Source: Rhabdophis nuchalis | Lineage: Eukaryota; Chordata; Lepidosauria; Squamata; Natricidae | DNA: 64,000 nucleotides | Direction: 5' to 3' | Assembly: GCA_039707465.1 (NCBI GenBank) | Contig: CM077646.1 | Location: 76,470,715-76,534,714, forward strand | In this document: piece by piece, positions 12,972 to 27,033 of the stretch | Position numbering within the stretch: the first letter of the stretch is position 1 | How the letters are laid out: every line of letters begins with the position of its first letter | Translations under genes and position numbers: made by a program | The notes under the pieces: generated by a model | Told to the model about the DNA's origin: nothing | What the model saw: the letters and a program-made list of their open reading frames with translations, nothing else | Database searches by the model: none

Positions 12972-15900
12972 TGTCCCAAGTAGAAAAGGTGAAAGTCATT
13001 ATTTTCCCAGGTGTCCTGGATGATCAAATAATTTCTTTCCAATTAAACATGGTGCAAATGGATTTCCACTTGATCTTTACTTTTCTTCTTGCCCTCACTT
13101 CCCCTGATCAAAAAGCTGCCATAAAGAGACAATGTTTGGTCTGCTAGCAATGTGTTCCCCTGATGAGAAAGCACTGGAAGATTCACCCCCCCCAAACAAA
13201 ATTCTAAATATCATTTTAATTAGTTTAAAATTCAAGAAGCAGTTTCAAAAAATTAACTTACTATAAAGACATGCTGCTTTTTCTCTGTTTCTATATTGAA
13301 ATTTTCACCCATAATGCCAAGAGAGGCATACATGGTTGTTAGTTCTTTATCTATAACTATTGTCATAAGAAAAATGTGGCAGATCTGGCATAAAAAAAAT
13401 TTGGTTGACCATAACTTCGAAACAAACAGAGAGAATCTTCACCTTTTTGAACCTTTTGCTGACATCTAATGATCCCCTAAGTTGTTGCAACCCCATCTGA
13501 CTGAAATTATCTTATGCTGTTCATGTCTGACTGAAAATTTGAATCTGGATCTTCCGGCTATAAAAAAAATCTCCCTGGGCTTGCTAGAAGAAATACAGCT
13601 TTACATTTAAACTGTTGAATGAAATGCCCATATGGTGATTGCATCTCATGTTTTTAGTTAGCTGTTGAGATACTTATATTTTCTCTTATAGTTCTTATCC
13701 CAGCAACACCGAAAACAAGTGGAAAAACAAGTTGCATTAAAACCTTTAATTCAATTGGTACTTACTGGTTTGAGGTGTTATTGTTGCTTACTAGAAGGAA
13801 GAAACATAGCATTCCATAATTTGAGCTGAACGAAACCATTTCCTTCTGAATTTCTAAGGAAATAGAAACTGTAAATGTATTTATTTTTAATGTAATTTTG
13901 ATAAGCATGCATCTCTCTTACTACCTTTGCTGTGCTCAGTGCTAACTTTGTATTACACAGAATAAGGCTAGCTCAAACTCCCACCTGACAGAGAAGAGAA
14001 GCTGAAACAACATTCCAAGATGGCACATGTCTTTCCCATATTGCTATTATCCTTATCCAATCGAAGTTTTCCCACAAGTGGGAAATGAGGAATGTAGCTG
14101 GGGTCTTTTCTGCTCACTGTATGTGTACTACAAAATTTCTCCACACCACGTCCCTCTACGAAGTCTTTACTGTATCTGCCAAAATAAATATTTTATTACA
14201 TTTATTTTTAGTTGGTATTGCATATGTTCTCTTAAGATTAAGCAGTTAAAGGTCAGAGAAGTTGACATGAACTGCAGTTTTAAATTAATTGTGTGGTGCA
14301 TAGGGTGCTTAGTGTATGCATAGAGGTAGGTATGTTTTTTGATTAAATGCCTTTCTTTAAAAAAAAGAGCAAAATTATCCTAATGTATCATAGGTGGAAC
14401 TAGGGCTTGCTAATCAAAGCTGGGCTGCATCTGCTTAAAAGAGACTTTGGCAACAACTGGCTTCACTTGAAGGTTTTACCATGTCAAGGGAATCTTTCAC
14501 TCACAGCAACGACCCATATTGTGCTGAACAAACACATGAGTAGTTTATTGAGAACAATGGCTTAGCAAACCACTTCCCAGGAACACTGAAAGAAAACTAT
14601 GTGCCTTTGGCAGTTCCTGCCTTGAACAGTGTTTATTTGAAAACACTTCAGAGGTGTCTCTATTAAATGTCTGAAGTAAAACTACCTGAAATAAATGTAA
14701 TAATAAATCAAGAAGTAAGTAAATCCTATCAAAACGCACAAATATAAATTTACTAAGATCCACACTGTCTTAAGAGAGATATTTCGTATAGTGGCATGCA
14801 TTAATCACAATACTGTAGTATAGTGATTATAGTGACATCAATTACAGTGATTGCTGTTCTCAGCTTAATTTTCAATTCTTTGTTCTACTTAAGAAAAATA
14901 TAGGAGAAAATAGCCAAATGATGAACAGTTTTTGCATGTTAGTTCTTGTAGCTATTGCTCCCTCCCCCACAGGATTCTGCAAAACATTGATGCTTTCATG
15001 TGAAGTTGTGCTCCTAAACGTTTCCAGTCTTCTGTTACATGTTTGTTTTATTGTATGCTGATATCCTAATGCTATAGCTTCTCATGGTACAGGTAGCTGT
15101 GATGCACAGATAAGTTCCCCTACTCACAAGCCTTCTGGATTCAATTCACAGATATCTCCAAATCAGATATTAATTGATGTAGTAAATGTGCTGAAGTAGA
15201 TAGGAAGTGGCCTTTAGCTACATCTGTTATCTGAGACTATTCAGCCTTCACTTTTGTGGTAAACTGAAGTTTTGGATATGCAAAGTCTTACTTTGATAAC
15301 TGCACTTAAACAGTTCTGACAGAAAATGCAAATTTCCTTTGTATTAGCTTTAAAAATCATTTGCATCCACAATCAAATTGTTTGTTTGATTCACAGCTAA
15401 ATTGTTCAAACACTCTATTTTTTAGATGGCCTTTCATTGTTTGGGGCATTTGAATTAATAAGAAAGTTTATCTGTCACATCATTGTTGAAATCTGAAGAA
15501 GTGGAAGATTTCTGTTTTCCATTCATTTTTCAGATTTTCTGAGCACACCTGCTTTGAGTTCTTTCTTTGATATCAGAAGGTGCTTCAAGACAATTGTGAG
15601 TCAGGATGAAAATCTTTTCAAATGGATTGGTCAGATCTGCAAATTACTGAAGTTAACTTTAAAAATAAAATTGGGCAAAATTAATGTTTGTACCAGAGAA
15701 AGAGTAATGCACAGAAGAGTTAAATATTTAGAAAAAGTTTAGAAAAAGAAAAGAAGAATACACACAAAGAATGTTGAGTAACTTTACAATATAAATGTAC
15801 AAATAAAAGGATTTTGTGATTTCACAGTAACCAATACCCTCACTAGGTACTGAAGGCATTGATCAGGCATATGTTTAGAAAATACTAATTCCTAGCAGAG

Positions 15901-16974
15901 AATGGACCTGTAAGCCTAAATATCTATAAAATCTTATTTACTTACTCTATTTAATGAGTTACTGACATTTAAAAAAATATCAGATTAAATGTTCTGAATT
16001 GGAGAAGTCCAACATATTGCAATCATCATCTTCTATACTGAGTATTTTGGGTAGCAGTCTATCTAAATGACCTACTAATTACTGTGTACTTGAATCTCCT
16101 GTTTCTTAGTGATGTATATGTGTATGGGGTTTATAGTTGCTGTACCATCCAAACACATTGGAGCTTCCTAAAGCTGCGTCAACTGAGTGGCAATGCCATT
16201 TAGTCAACATGCTTTAGACAGTAGCTCCCAATACTTATGAGCTCACTTCTATGGCCTGTCCCTTTTCATATATGGCTAATGATGACGTTGCTGAACTCCA
16301 ATTATATAGTTAATATCTATCCATTTCACTTTTTCACACACATCTCATTCATTCCCCAAACCAATTAATATTTATATACAAATATAGTTATGCTTTCATA
16401 TTTGTATTTGGTGACCTTTGTGATAAAGCTTTTGTACAAAATAATTTCAAAAAACATATATTTGGTAAAAAATGTATGTAGCAATGCATCTATTTGTGAA
16501 AATATTAAACAAAACACCCTACACTAGGCACACTTAATTCGCAAAAAAATTTCTAAGACAAAATTACACAGAAAATGCACCAGAAATGTACACATTTGAC
16601 ACCTGCATGAAATTTATATACATGTATGCATATGAATTTTCAGGAAAAGGCTTTTAAAAATCACAAGCTGCCAAAAGAACCAAATGAAGCAATTTCAGAT
16701 TATATAAAAATAAGAAAAAAATGAGAAACTAGATAAACCAAACTTTTGATTAACCTTTCAAATATTAAATTTAAAAGTCAAATCTAATTAAGAATACTTC
16801 TAGGAGCAAACTCCATTTCCATGCTTTATATCTAGATTGGAATATTTCTTCAATGGGGCTGTCATCTTCGTAAAATTGGCAGTAACAAGGAAATTTCTAT
16901 CAGATGAGTGCTAAAAATAAGAGAGTGTATGTTGATAAAGGACTAATGACTTTTCCCCCAGACATGTGGATGTA
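12972..16974. other. Long unique intron
   Basis: Four kilobases with no recognised repeat, exon or RNA on either strand. The open frames are short and do not resemble known proteins. Confidence 0.55.
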
Positions 16975-16982
16975 TTCTACAC

Positions 16983-17122
16983 CAGGGGTCTCCAACCTTT
17001 GCAACTTTAAGTCTGAAGGACTTCAGCCCCCAGAATTCTCTAGCCAGCTTTGCTTTGCTGGCTGGAGAATTCTAGGAGCTGAAGTCCCTCAGACTTAAAG
17101 TTGCAAAGGTTGGAGACTTCTG
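16983..17122. mobile_element. Foldback hAT-like MITE (CAGGGGTCTCCAACCTTTGC ends)
   Basis: A sister subfamily of the CAGGGGTCTGCAAAG elements, with long inverted arms and a perfect 8-bp duplication TTCTACAC (16975-16982 and 17123-17130). Confidence 0.88.
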
Positions 17123-17390
17123 TTCTACACAAATATCTAAGAGCCTTTGAATCAAGCAAAGAAATTTCATAAGTCTTTCTGAAAAGAAGCACTGTATTTT
17201 TGTTTTGGATATACCACATATGAGTTGTATGGTTCTTAATTAATCAAAGCACGGATAATATACCATCATAGGATAAATGGTGCATCATTTCTTTTGTTGT
17301 TTCCTTCTGTTTCTCTTTCTTGTGATTAGGTGTTACAAGAAAAACAAGAATGAAAAGGGGGGAAATGTGAATATGTATAACGTGTTTCCC

Positions 17391-17536
17391 CAAAAATAAG
17401 ACAGCGTCTTATTTTCTTTTGATCCCCGAAATAAGCACTTGGCCTTATTTTCAGGGGAGGGCTTATTTTAGAATCATGTGCTCAAAAGCCCGATTGGGCT
17501 TAATATCTGGGGAGGTCTTCTTTTCGGAGAAACAGG
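17391..17536. mobile_element. MITE with CGTGTTTCCCC termini
   Basis: Ends CGTGTTTCCCCAAAAATAAG and GTCTTCTTTTCGGAGAAACA are inverted repeats. The interior repeats CTTATTTTCAGGGGAGG-like blocks. No clear target duplication could be set, so the superfamily is left open. Confidence 0.6.
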
Positions 17537-17590
17537 ACATTCACTTGTATTCCAAATTTTTATTTGAAACAATTATTCCATTCTTAACTA

Positions 17591-17920
17591 CAGGTAGTCC
17601 TTGACTTACAACAGTTTGTTTAGTGACCATTCAAAGTTACAACAGCACTGAAAAATGGGACTTATGGCCATTTTTCATAGTTATGAACTTTGTAGTATGC
17701 TCAGGGTCATGTGATCACCTTTTGTGACTTTCTGACAAGCAAAGTCAATGGGGAAGCCTGATTCCCTTAACAACTGAGTTACTAACTTATCAACTGCAGT
17801 GATTCACTTAACAACTGTGGCAAGAAAGCTCATAAAATGAGGCAAAACTCACTTAACAAATGTTTCACTTAACCACAGAAATTTTGGACTCAATTGTGGT
17901 TGTAAGTTGAGGACTACCTA
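17591..17920. mobile_element. Tc1/mariner (Tigger-like) MITE, uninterrupted copy
   Basis: About 330 bp from CAGGTAGTCCTTGACTTAC to GTAAGTTGAGGACTACC, flanked by TA. This copy serves as the reference for the interrupted ones. It has no transposase frame. Confidence 0.8.
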
Positions 17921-17922
17921 TA

Positions 17923-20900
17923 TATAGTGAAATCTACCAATAATCAAGCCAGTTTCAACACGCTAATGTTGCTAACTAAAATAATAATTTAACGCATTAG
18001 CAAAAATATACTTCAACTTGTTCAGTATATATTTTTTCTAGAAGCCTTTTTTTTTTCTTTTCCAGATCATTATTTTCTACATTTGCAATTATCATACTAT
18101 GAAGGGTTTAGGTAGCTAAATGCCACTATGCCCCCCTCCCCCCCCCAAATGGCTGATAGAGTTGGAACCTAAAATGTACCAAAAAGAAAAAAAGCATAAT
18201 GGTTGCTTTTCAGTTAAAAGAAAAGAAAAAATTGTTCAGCTGATATATTCCATCTCAGCAGAGCAACTAAGGAGGAGGAAGGTCATTTTTCCCCAGAAAT
18301 TAAGAGGGGGAGGTATTATCAGTAACCCTATTCCTTTTTATTCAAATTCTTGAAAATGTTTATCTTTTCCACCTAGGGTAGGACTGCTTCCAAAATATTT
18401 TTCCTCCTCAGATTTTAGTTCAGAGTGTTCCAGCATTTCAGTTTCAGCTGATACATTTGGATTTTTCCATTATCAACTGCATTTTTTTCTTTATGCAAAG
18501 GGGTATTGTGAAGCAGGAAATTATCAGTGTTCACCAACCTTTCAGAGTATCAATGTACACGTATGAATTTTTAAAAAAGACCACTTCAGAAAAACAATGT
18601 TAGTGAGACTGAATCTAAAGTTGTAGGCCTTAATGTGTGCAGAAATTTGGTCTTTTCCTTAAAAGAGCAATGGAACTCTTTCCCAGCAGCACAATGCATC
18701 TCAAAATCTCATTCCATGTGAACATGTAACAGCAGAATAGTTCCTTGTAAGCAGCCATTGTTATGAGATCTTATGTATGTATGCAACCCTGTATACAATA
18801 AGGCCACTTTAATTCACTGCTATCCGTAAATATATAAAATATTTTTGATATATATCAAAAATACATAGCTGTAATTACATTATTTTTGAATAGATTTTGG
18901 ATATGCTTATTCTGTATTTTCAATGACATATAGTTCAAGGGTAGCTTCATTCATAAATAGAAAGGTTACTTATTTCAATTTGCTTTATGTCATGTTTAAA
19001 AACACAGCTCCTAATAGGCAGCATTTACTTTGCATGTTGTTAACTTGTACAGTTCACAAAAACTGTGCATTACTGATTTAAAATTGTTTAGACAATTGGT
19101 CATTGGTGCCCTGAGAAGATCCCAAGTTATCTCTGTGGTATTTTCTCAACAATAACTTTAAAAAATAAAGGTTTTCTATAAAGGGAGAGATTGCACAGAT
19201 GTTGGCAAAGCAATTAAGTACCCTGTAGTAAGATGGTGTGGAATGTCAGTCTTAATGCAAGATGCCTAGAGGTTGTAGTAAACACACTTTTATTATGGCC
19301 ATTGTAGTACATGCTTTAAGGACTTAATTAGCTAATAAGTACAGGAAGTTATTTCAGCTTTTTATTTATGAGCATCTTGAAAGATTCAGTTGGAACATGT
19401 GGCTGTGTTTAAGTTTCCTGTTTATTTTTTCCTCCTCACTTCCCACCTCTCCTCTTCGCGACTCGGCTACATTCTTCATATTAATCTTAAATGGTCCCGG
19501 TGACAAAAGCAAAATTGTTGTTGGCACGAGACCATATAAAAGCCAGACATTTGTGTCAGTGACCTTTCAAATACCATTCGCAGATCTAGAAAGTCAATTA
19601 CTGTAAGGATTATTGTCATGTTTTCAATAGGGTGAGGAGTACGATAACATACACGATTTGTCCAATGGGTGATATTCCCTAAGCATACACATATCAAATT
19701 CAGGTATTTGAAAGAGTCCCACTAGTTTTCAAAGTGAGAGATTTAAGTCATCAGTGAAGGCTAGAAGTACCTAACTATAGCTGGATTATATCTATAATGT
19801 GTAGGTAAATAAACTACTGTAGCATATTGTATGGTTCCTATTTGGGGCAATTATATTTCACTTAAGTTAATCACTAAAAATAACTTATTATAATGGGAAA
19901 TAGCTCTGTTACACAATCTTCCAGTCAGGAAATGAGTCATTATATATAATTTTCATGTTCAAGGATTGCTGACCTATCCTGTAATAATACAAATACTGGG
20001 CTACCACATAATCTACATTCCAATATTTTAGAGGTTTCAATTATCACTGCTAAGTTCCATATTAAATGAGGCTAATATCAACCAAATTGATATCATTAGA
20101 TGTTATATTCTGACTAAATCAGATACCCAGCTCTGACAATAGAGTGCCAGAAAGAGCCATGACTGTTTACGGTTGATGCTCAAATACAAAATTAAAATAA
20201 CACTGAGGAGGCAGTATTCCAAATGGAGCTCTGAACAGTTTCATTATGAATTAAATAATACTGACAGTTGAAACTGTACAATTTTCCTCTGGAGGTAAAA
20301 AGGTTGTGTTTTCTTTTCTTTCTTTCTTTTCTTTGTCTACTTTTTTGGAAATACCTTACCAACATAACATGTTCTGCCTCTTGAACTCTGAATTTGCAAT
20401 GATCTCAAATGATAGGAAGTCCCATGACAGACCCAATTCAGATGACTCTGATAACAAGGAGATCTACGAAGATATACTTGCCAGCATTTTTCTTTCTTCA
20501 CTTTTTTGTATTTGAAGTTAGAACCTGTTTTATGGGAAACTATCTTGAGGTCATAGGCAACAAAAACCGAGAAACATTAAAATATTAATAATGAAATGAA
20601 CAATGTATTTTGTAAAAAAAAACACCAATGAAATCAAATTGATAATGGACAAGTGCCTTATCGATTTTTTAAAAAAATCTTAAACATTGGTGTCTTAAGC
20701 ATTTGCCTGCCTACTCTGCCCAAGGGCGTGAAAACTCACAGTCCAGTCAAGGCCATTGATCATGCCCTTTGTCCAGATTTAAGTGCTTGAAAATATAGAC
20801 AATATAGAAAATACCTATAGTACCTAAGAAAGTACCTAAGAAAGAAAGCGCTAATTTCATGGCTTGCCTTTCAGAACTGAAGGCAGGCTTCAAATGCTTG

Positions 20901-21192
20901 TGTAATAAATATTTATTTTTTAAAGTACGAAGGTGCGGGATGTGCTTAGCTTAGCAGAAAAAAGACAAGCAATGCATTACACATGAAAAGAAGATAATAC
21001 GTGGGAATGTTCCATCTCCTTAAAAAAAAGAGAAACAAAACCAGTTTGGAGATGAGATGGGATGAAACAAGGAGATGGATATATAGCGTAAATCTGATCA
21101 TTTACTAAATTGATTGGGTGAATCAATAAAATCTTGAATTTGGGTAAATTTTCTTTATTGATATCAAATGATAACTGAATCCAAGAGATTTG
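17923..21192. other. Unique intron
   Basis: No supported element apart from the palindrome at 18840 and a short TTTC run near 20320. Confidence 0.5.
18840..18863. repeat. Perfect 24-bp AT-rich palindrome
   Basis: Two 12-base halves, TATTTTTGATAT and its exact reverse complement, with no spacer. Probably chance or a hairpin-prone AT tract; no function is assigned. Confidence 0.8.
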
Positions 21193-21480
21193 GGACCTGT
21201 TTTATTTATTTGTTTTATTTACATTTTTATGTTGCCCCTCTCTCCTACAAGGTGACTTTGGGTGGCTTAAAAATTACAAGAAGTAATTAAGAAGTAAGAA
21301 GTGGTAAGAAGTAATTAAAATATTAAAACTAACATATTAAAACATTATTAAAAACTGTGCTAAAATCAAAACTAAGAGAACTAAGAGAATAATGGAATGG
21401 AGATGAGGTCTTCTTACTCTGTCAGCTACCTCCAGTGGTGAGCTCCTTCCTCCCATCAGGGCACCAGCCCAACAGGTAAA
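21193..21480 (-). mobile_element. Decayed LINE 3' end, L2-like
   Basis: TTTATTTATTTG, GTTGCCCCTCTCTCCTAC and GACTTTGGGTGGCTTAAAAA resemble a decayed LINE terminus, followed by an AAGTAATTAAGAAGTAAGAA minirepeat. Confidence 0.4.
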
Positions 21481-24473
21481 GTGTGGACATTTTATCCATC
21501 ATCTTTCCCTTCTAATTATTTGTACTGGGGCTTGATAGTTTATCTGTTTATTATTCAGTGAGCATGAATGGAAAACCATTTAACAAATAATATTGTAATT
21601 AATATTTTGTGGATGTCAAGAGCATAAGGGAAAGATGCAACAAAGGTAAAGCAACATTTTCCAATTTTGATTTCATCATTAACAACATTTCATAATAGAC
21701 TTATTATAAGGAGACACTGATTTGTTTTTGTTTTTTTAAAGCAATAGAAGGGAGAAAAGGCTACATATTGTTGCAGCAATATACTATATTATAGTAAATA
21801 ATTATATACATATGCATAAATATGTGGTAGACAATATTCATAGAATATAGAATTGTTCCAAAATCAAATGTTTCCATATTTCTAGTGCATAGAAATCCCT
21901 ATCTGATTTCTAACTAAACTGAAAATGGCTGGTTGATAAATAATTGTTTGGAAAAGATGGAAGCAGTTCTACTCTTGATTATATGTTGAAGTATACCTTT
22001 AACATATTAACGAGATATGTTATTACAACACAGTGCATGCTTATTAAATAATACCTGTTTTTGTTTTTGTCCTAAAATTGATCAAGCATGAAAGCCAGCA
22101 GATTTTTAAAGTGCCTTTTTAAGTTAAAGATTTTATGAAGTTTACATAATTTGATAACAATGTGAAACATTGAATCAACGTGACTTACAAAAAAAACCCC
22201 ACAGACTAAAAAGATGTAAACTTAATTGATTTAAATTATGCCTTGTATACTTAATGTATACTAGAAATAGTATGTTTGTCTGTTGACTTCTATTAAAATT
22301 TAGTATCTACTCTTATGTAATAACTTACTTTTTGTGAGTTTGACATGCCTTTTATATCTTCTGTGTGCATGGATATGTAACATACACAATCGTGGGTGAG
22401 GATCTTGAGAAAAAGTGCAGCACTATATTCAGAGGGAGGAAATACTAGACATTGTTGTCCTATAAATTTATTGATCTCTCCATCCTTCAGTTTACAGGCA
22501 GCCTTAAACCAGTCAGAAAAACTGAAGTTGAGATGTTACTTACATTAGTTTATACTCACGTGATGTATTTTACTCCCTGGAGAATCGTTTAATTCATTCT
22601 GGCTGATGTTAGAGTTAGCGTGCATATTTCATGGTCCAGCCTTTTTAAAACCCTTTGTAAACACCTGCATCTTCAGCTGTTTTTAAAGGAACTCATTCAA
22701 TTTACACTTTAATATAGGCTGACTTAATTCACTAATGCGCAAGCTGAAATGCAATTATTCTTCTATGGTTACACTTCTTTAAATGTGTTTCTAATCACAT
22801 TTCAGATTTTAAAAAGCAAAATATAAAATATATAGATAAATATAAGCAAAGGTGCCTAATAATAACTTATAGGAAAATACGCCAAGGCCACTTTCAGGCA
22901 TTTTCACCTTGTAGGCATTGTTTATTGATTGAGGTTTTTCTTGATAGTCCACCTTCCAAATAAAAACCAGGCATAATTTTATCCAGTTTTTCTGAAGGCA
23001 GCCAATATCAGCTAGGAGGTGATATGTGCTTTGACTTAAAAGTTGCATTCATGAAGATTTTAAGTGATGTGGAAATGACAGAATGACCTTCTGGCAAAAT
23101 AATACAGAATCTGAAGCATCCATGCTGATGGTTTAATGATGTCTGAACTCAAAGCACAAACAAGTTCTAAAACTTCATTGTCTATTTCAATAATCCTTGA
23201 GTTCAGCCTTAAACATATCTATATAATCAGCATTCTTCTTTATACAAGGAAGGATATCTTAGATATTTTGCCAGCTAGCTACTACAGTACATAGCTTTCA
23301 CACTTTTTCCCTTTCCATTTGTTGCAAGAACAAAATGTTATATCTCATACTTTTATTTATAAGAGGTATTTATTATATTTTGTAACTTATACAGGTATAA
23401 GTTATAATAAATATAAGGTATGTATACCTTTACATTATAATTTTATTATAAGTTTGAGTTTTGGCAAACAGCTAACAAAATCTATAGATTTTAATAGAAT
23501 ATAAACTAATAAACAATAACAATGAGCCCTTGATTATAAAGCATATTATTTATATTGCTTTGTTTAAAACTCAGCACTAGAAACAAATCAATTGAGCATT
23601 CTTTATTCATTTATAACATTTATATAACCACCCACCTTAACCAACTCTGTGTGGCTTCCAATCATTTTATCCTATAACATGCAAATCAACCAAATTTTTA
23701 GGTCAGTCATGTATGAACTAGTTTTTCACATGTCTGACTTCCAAGAGCTGTTCTTCACTAGCTTCTTCTGTCTCAGAGCCACAAAATGTTGTGCCTGATC
23801 GGGCAGTAGACACCATTGTCCTTCTGAGAAACAATTTGTCTTTCTCAGTCTGGCTATTGATGATATTTGATGCCATGCCATTGCAGTGGCCATCAACAAA
23901 TCTAGATGCCATCATATAAATGTATAAAACTAGCTACAAACTGAACCTACCGACTTCTATCATCATTATCATCATCATTCATACTAAATAAACATAATGG
24001 TAGAATGAGTTAATTTTGCAAACTTGCGTATACAGTTCTGCAAAATTAGATGATTTCTAACATTATTAATTTCAGTGCATTGAATAAATATTTCCTTGTC
24101 TTATGAATGAAATGAAAGGAAAGACATGGTGTCCTTCAAACACTGAACTGATTGTGGCGAATTCATCATTTAGGAAATAGTTCCATGATCAAGTTCAGAG
24201 TGATACTTCAAGGTTCTTATATAACCAAATTGTTCTTTCCTTCACCACTTAGAAATCTATCTTTCTAAATTATTATAAATTGATGAATGAAAAGGAAAAA
24301 CTTGACAAGCTGGAATTAAGTAATCTCTCCCTAGAGAAGCTTTGTTCAGTGAAACAATGACCTTATGGTGCAAATCAGAAGTTAAGCCTCATGAAAAATA
24401 AATTGCAATATGCTATCTTGATCAATCAAGAAATACTGAAGAGTAGAACCCTGTCTACAGTTTTCATAGATCA
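21481..24473. other. AT-rich unique intron
   Basis: Nothing supported. It has AT-rich inverted stretches near 23385-23460 and a short ATC run near 23960. Confidence 0.5.
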
Positions 24474-24483
24474 ATAGATAGAT

Positions 24484-24537
<54 letters not shown>
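24474..24537. repeat. (GATA)n microsatellite
   Basis: About 15 GATA units with one GATGATA variant near the start. Confidence 0.92.
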
Positions 24538-24969
24538 ATTGTCTAAACATGTGTCACTTTGTATTTTTTTTGAAGACCTACAAAGTAGAATTTGATGTCT
24601 CTTTCTATAATATAACATTTTAGATTAGAAAATACATCTTATTTTGAATTTTTATAAGAATTGATGTGTAGGGGTAGAATAAGCTGAGTTAGAAGGCAGG
24701 GTTAAATGTGTCATGATTTTAGAGTCATTGTGTTGCCACAATGTTGAGCCCGCCATGAATTCCGTTGACCTTTATCTGTAGCTTTGACTTTTAGTTGACT
24801 AGATTCTTATATTAGGGGTAACAATAATAAACTCTTCTGTGTTTAACATGCAACAAATGCTATTTGCACCAGACATCCTGTCAACTTTGTTTTGCTGAAG
24901 AAATATGCTAAACTTTACTTGTATCAGTTCAACACAATTCCATAAATCTTTACCTCAAATCTTTACCTC

Positions 24970-24994
24970 AAATATAACCAATATGGTTATATTT
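24970..24994. repeat. 10-bp inverted repeat
   Basis: AAATATAACC and GGTTATATTT with a 5-base loop, next to a 13-bp tandem duplicate of CTTTACCTCAAAT. Confidence 0.8.
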
Positions 24995-25377
24995 CACAAA
25001 GCAACATTTATAAACCAAAGCTGTAATACATCTTCCAAATTCAAATAGCATGTATATGTGTTAAATCTGAAGAGCAAACATTTTTAACTTGAAGTGCTTT
25101 AACTTCATGTCAAAAGTAGTGATTACTTACTGGCTTACTTAAAGCCAAATTCTGAATCAGATAATGGCAATTCTTGAAAAACTGCAGTTCTGTATAATAT
25201 AGTCAACACTGACTGTTTATTTTCTTCAAGGGAAAACTGGGATTTGGGGAAGACATTAGGATCATTGCAACTTGTCTTCATTTCTGCTAATACTTTGCAT
25301 ATTATATAAATTATCCTTTAGAAACCAATGTCACTACTCTCCCAAAGTGGGCAACTATTACGATAAATATGCCCAGT

Positions 25378-25472
25378 TGATAGATGAAAGATGAGAGATA
25401 GGTGATATATAAAAGATAGATAGATAGACAGACAGATAGACAGACAAGTAGATAGATGATAGATAGATAGAT

Positions 25473-25519
<47 letters not shown>

Positions 25520-25590
25520 GATAGACAGACAGACAGACAGACAGACAGAGACAGATATAGATGATAGAAAGATAGCTATAGATAGAAATA
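25378..25590. repeat. Compound (GATA)n(GACA)n microsatellite
   Basis: Interspersed GATA, GACA and GATGATA blocks over about 210 bp, with a pure GATA core (25474-25518) and a pure GACA run (25523-25548). Confidence 0.92.
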
Positions 25591-25649
25591 CATGCTTTTA
25601 TTAGAATGTATTCCATCTTTTAAAAATTCATTTGTGACTCAGTTCTACC

Positions 25650-25922
25650 CAGTGGTAGAATTCAAAATTTTTACTACTGTTTCTGTGGGTGTGCTTTGTG
25701 GGCATTGCAGGGGAAGGATACTGAAAAAAATCTCATTCCCTCCCCACTCCACTAACTGCTGTCCAGCTCCGTTCTCCTGTTCAGGGCAACAAAAGAAGAT
25801 CAGATGGGAGGGTGGGAGGAAGCGGGGGCGGGAGCAGCCTATTTGCTGGTTCTATTCAACTATTCAAAATTTACACTACCGGTTCTTCAGAACCTGAGAC
25901 AACTAGCTGAACACCACCTCTG
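25650..25922. mobile_element. hAT MITE (CAGTGGTAG...CACCTCTG)
   Basis: 273 bp with a perfect duplication GTTCTACC (25642-25649 and 25923-25930). Its interior resembles those at 10755 and 55706 (GGGGAAGGATACTG, CCGGTTC). Confidence 0.9.
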
Positions 25923-25930
25923 GTTCTACC

Positions 25931-27033
25931 CAAGCAGATCAGCTATAATTTTCACATTCATCTACACCTCTTTTAACTATCTGAAATAATTGTGTTTCTT
26001 TAACTTTCAAACACTTGGGCTGTGTCTCTTCTGCAAGGGTGCCTGGGATCCACCTTAATTAGTTGAATTTTTCCACTTCCTGGAGAGCAATGAGCCAATT
26101 GCTCTGTTGGGAGACATTCTGCTCAATTTGCAAAGAAAAAAATGATCTCATTCCCTACAGCTGCAACAAAGACATAATATTCTAAACTTAGTTCATAATA
26201 CAGATTAGATCCAATCTTAAAATATTATAGATTTCTGTATTCTTTTACATGAATCAGCTCTGGTATAATTCTCTAATAGATGTGAGTCCAATTGAGCTCC
26301 TCCCTGTTTCTGGAAATGGTGTAAAGTTCTAGATGGATACATTAAAACTAACTTCACTGGGTCTGAGATTCCAAATATTCCTTCAGTGTGTGGGAGTTCC
26401 TTTTAAACCCCAAATTTTATAAGATTTTTTTTTTGAGTACACATATTTAATGTTTGCTTGCAGATTTCCAAGAAGGGACATTCTAGAAATTTCCAAGGCA
26501 ATATCTCATGATGAAGATCCTTTTACTGTTTCTGCATACTCTGTAACAAATTACAATGAGGCCTACAGTAGCTGTTTATTCAGGCACTTTTTGAGAAAAG
26601 TTTAAATCTGTCCTTATCCCTACAAATATCATTCTTTCTAGACTTTGGATGGGGTAGAATATATGATATGGTTGGTGTTTGTCAGGTGTTTCTGTGGAAG
26701 GACATTAAATCCCAGTTTTTTAATCCCAACTAACATTTCCTCAGAACTAAAACTAGAGTTTGACATAACAATCAGAAACTTGCGAAATGATTTAGAAACA
26801 ATGGCAACTTTTTAAAAAAGAAAAAAAGAAAAATGAAAGTAGAATAGTAGTAAGATACTGGATGAAGAGCAAGGAGATTGAGGTTCTAGCCCCACTCAAT
26901 CATGAAGGTTAGCTAAATCATTCTCTGTTACCGCAATCTACTCATAGAGTGAGGGTTGTGTGGAAAAACAAGAGCAGAGAGAACAATGCATACCACCATA
27001 AGTTCTTGAATAAAAGAGCAGGCACAAATCTAA
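25931..27033. other. Unique intron
   Basis: No feature supported. Confidence 0.5.

Noticed and set aside
24474..25590. Regularly spaced repeats resembling a CRISPR array
   Set aside because: They are plain GATA/GACA microsatellites in vertebrate DNA, with no spacers.
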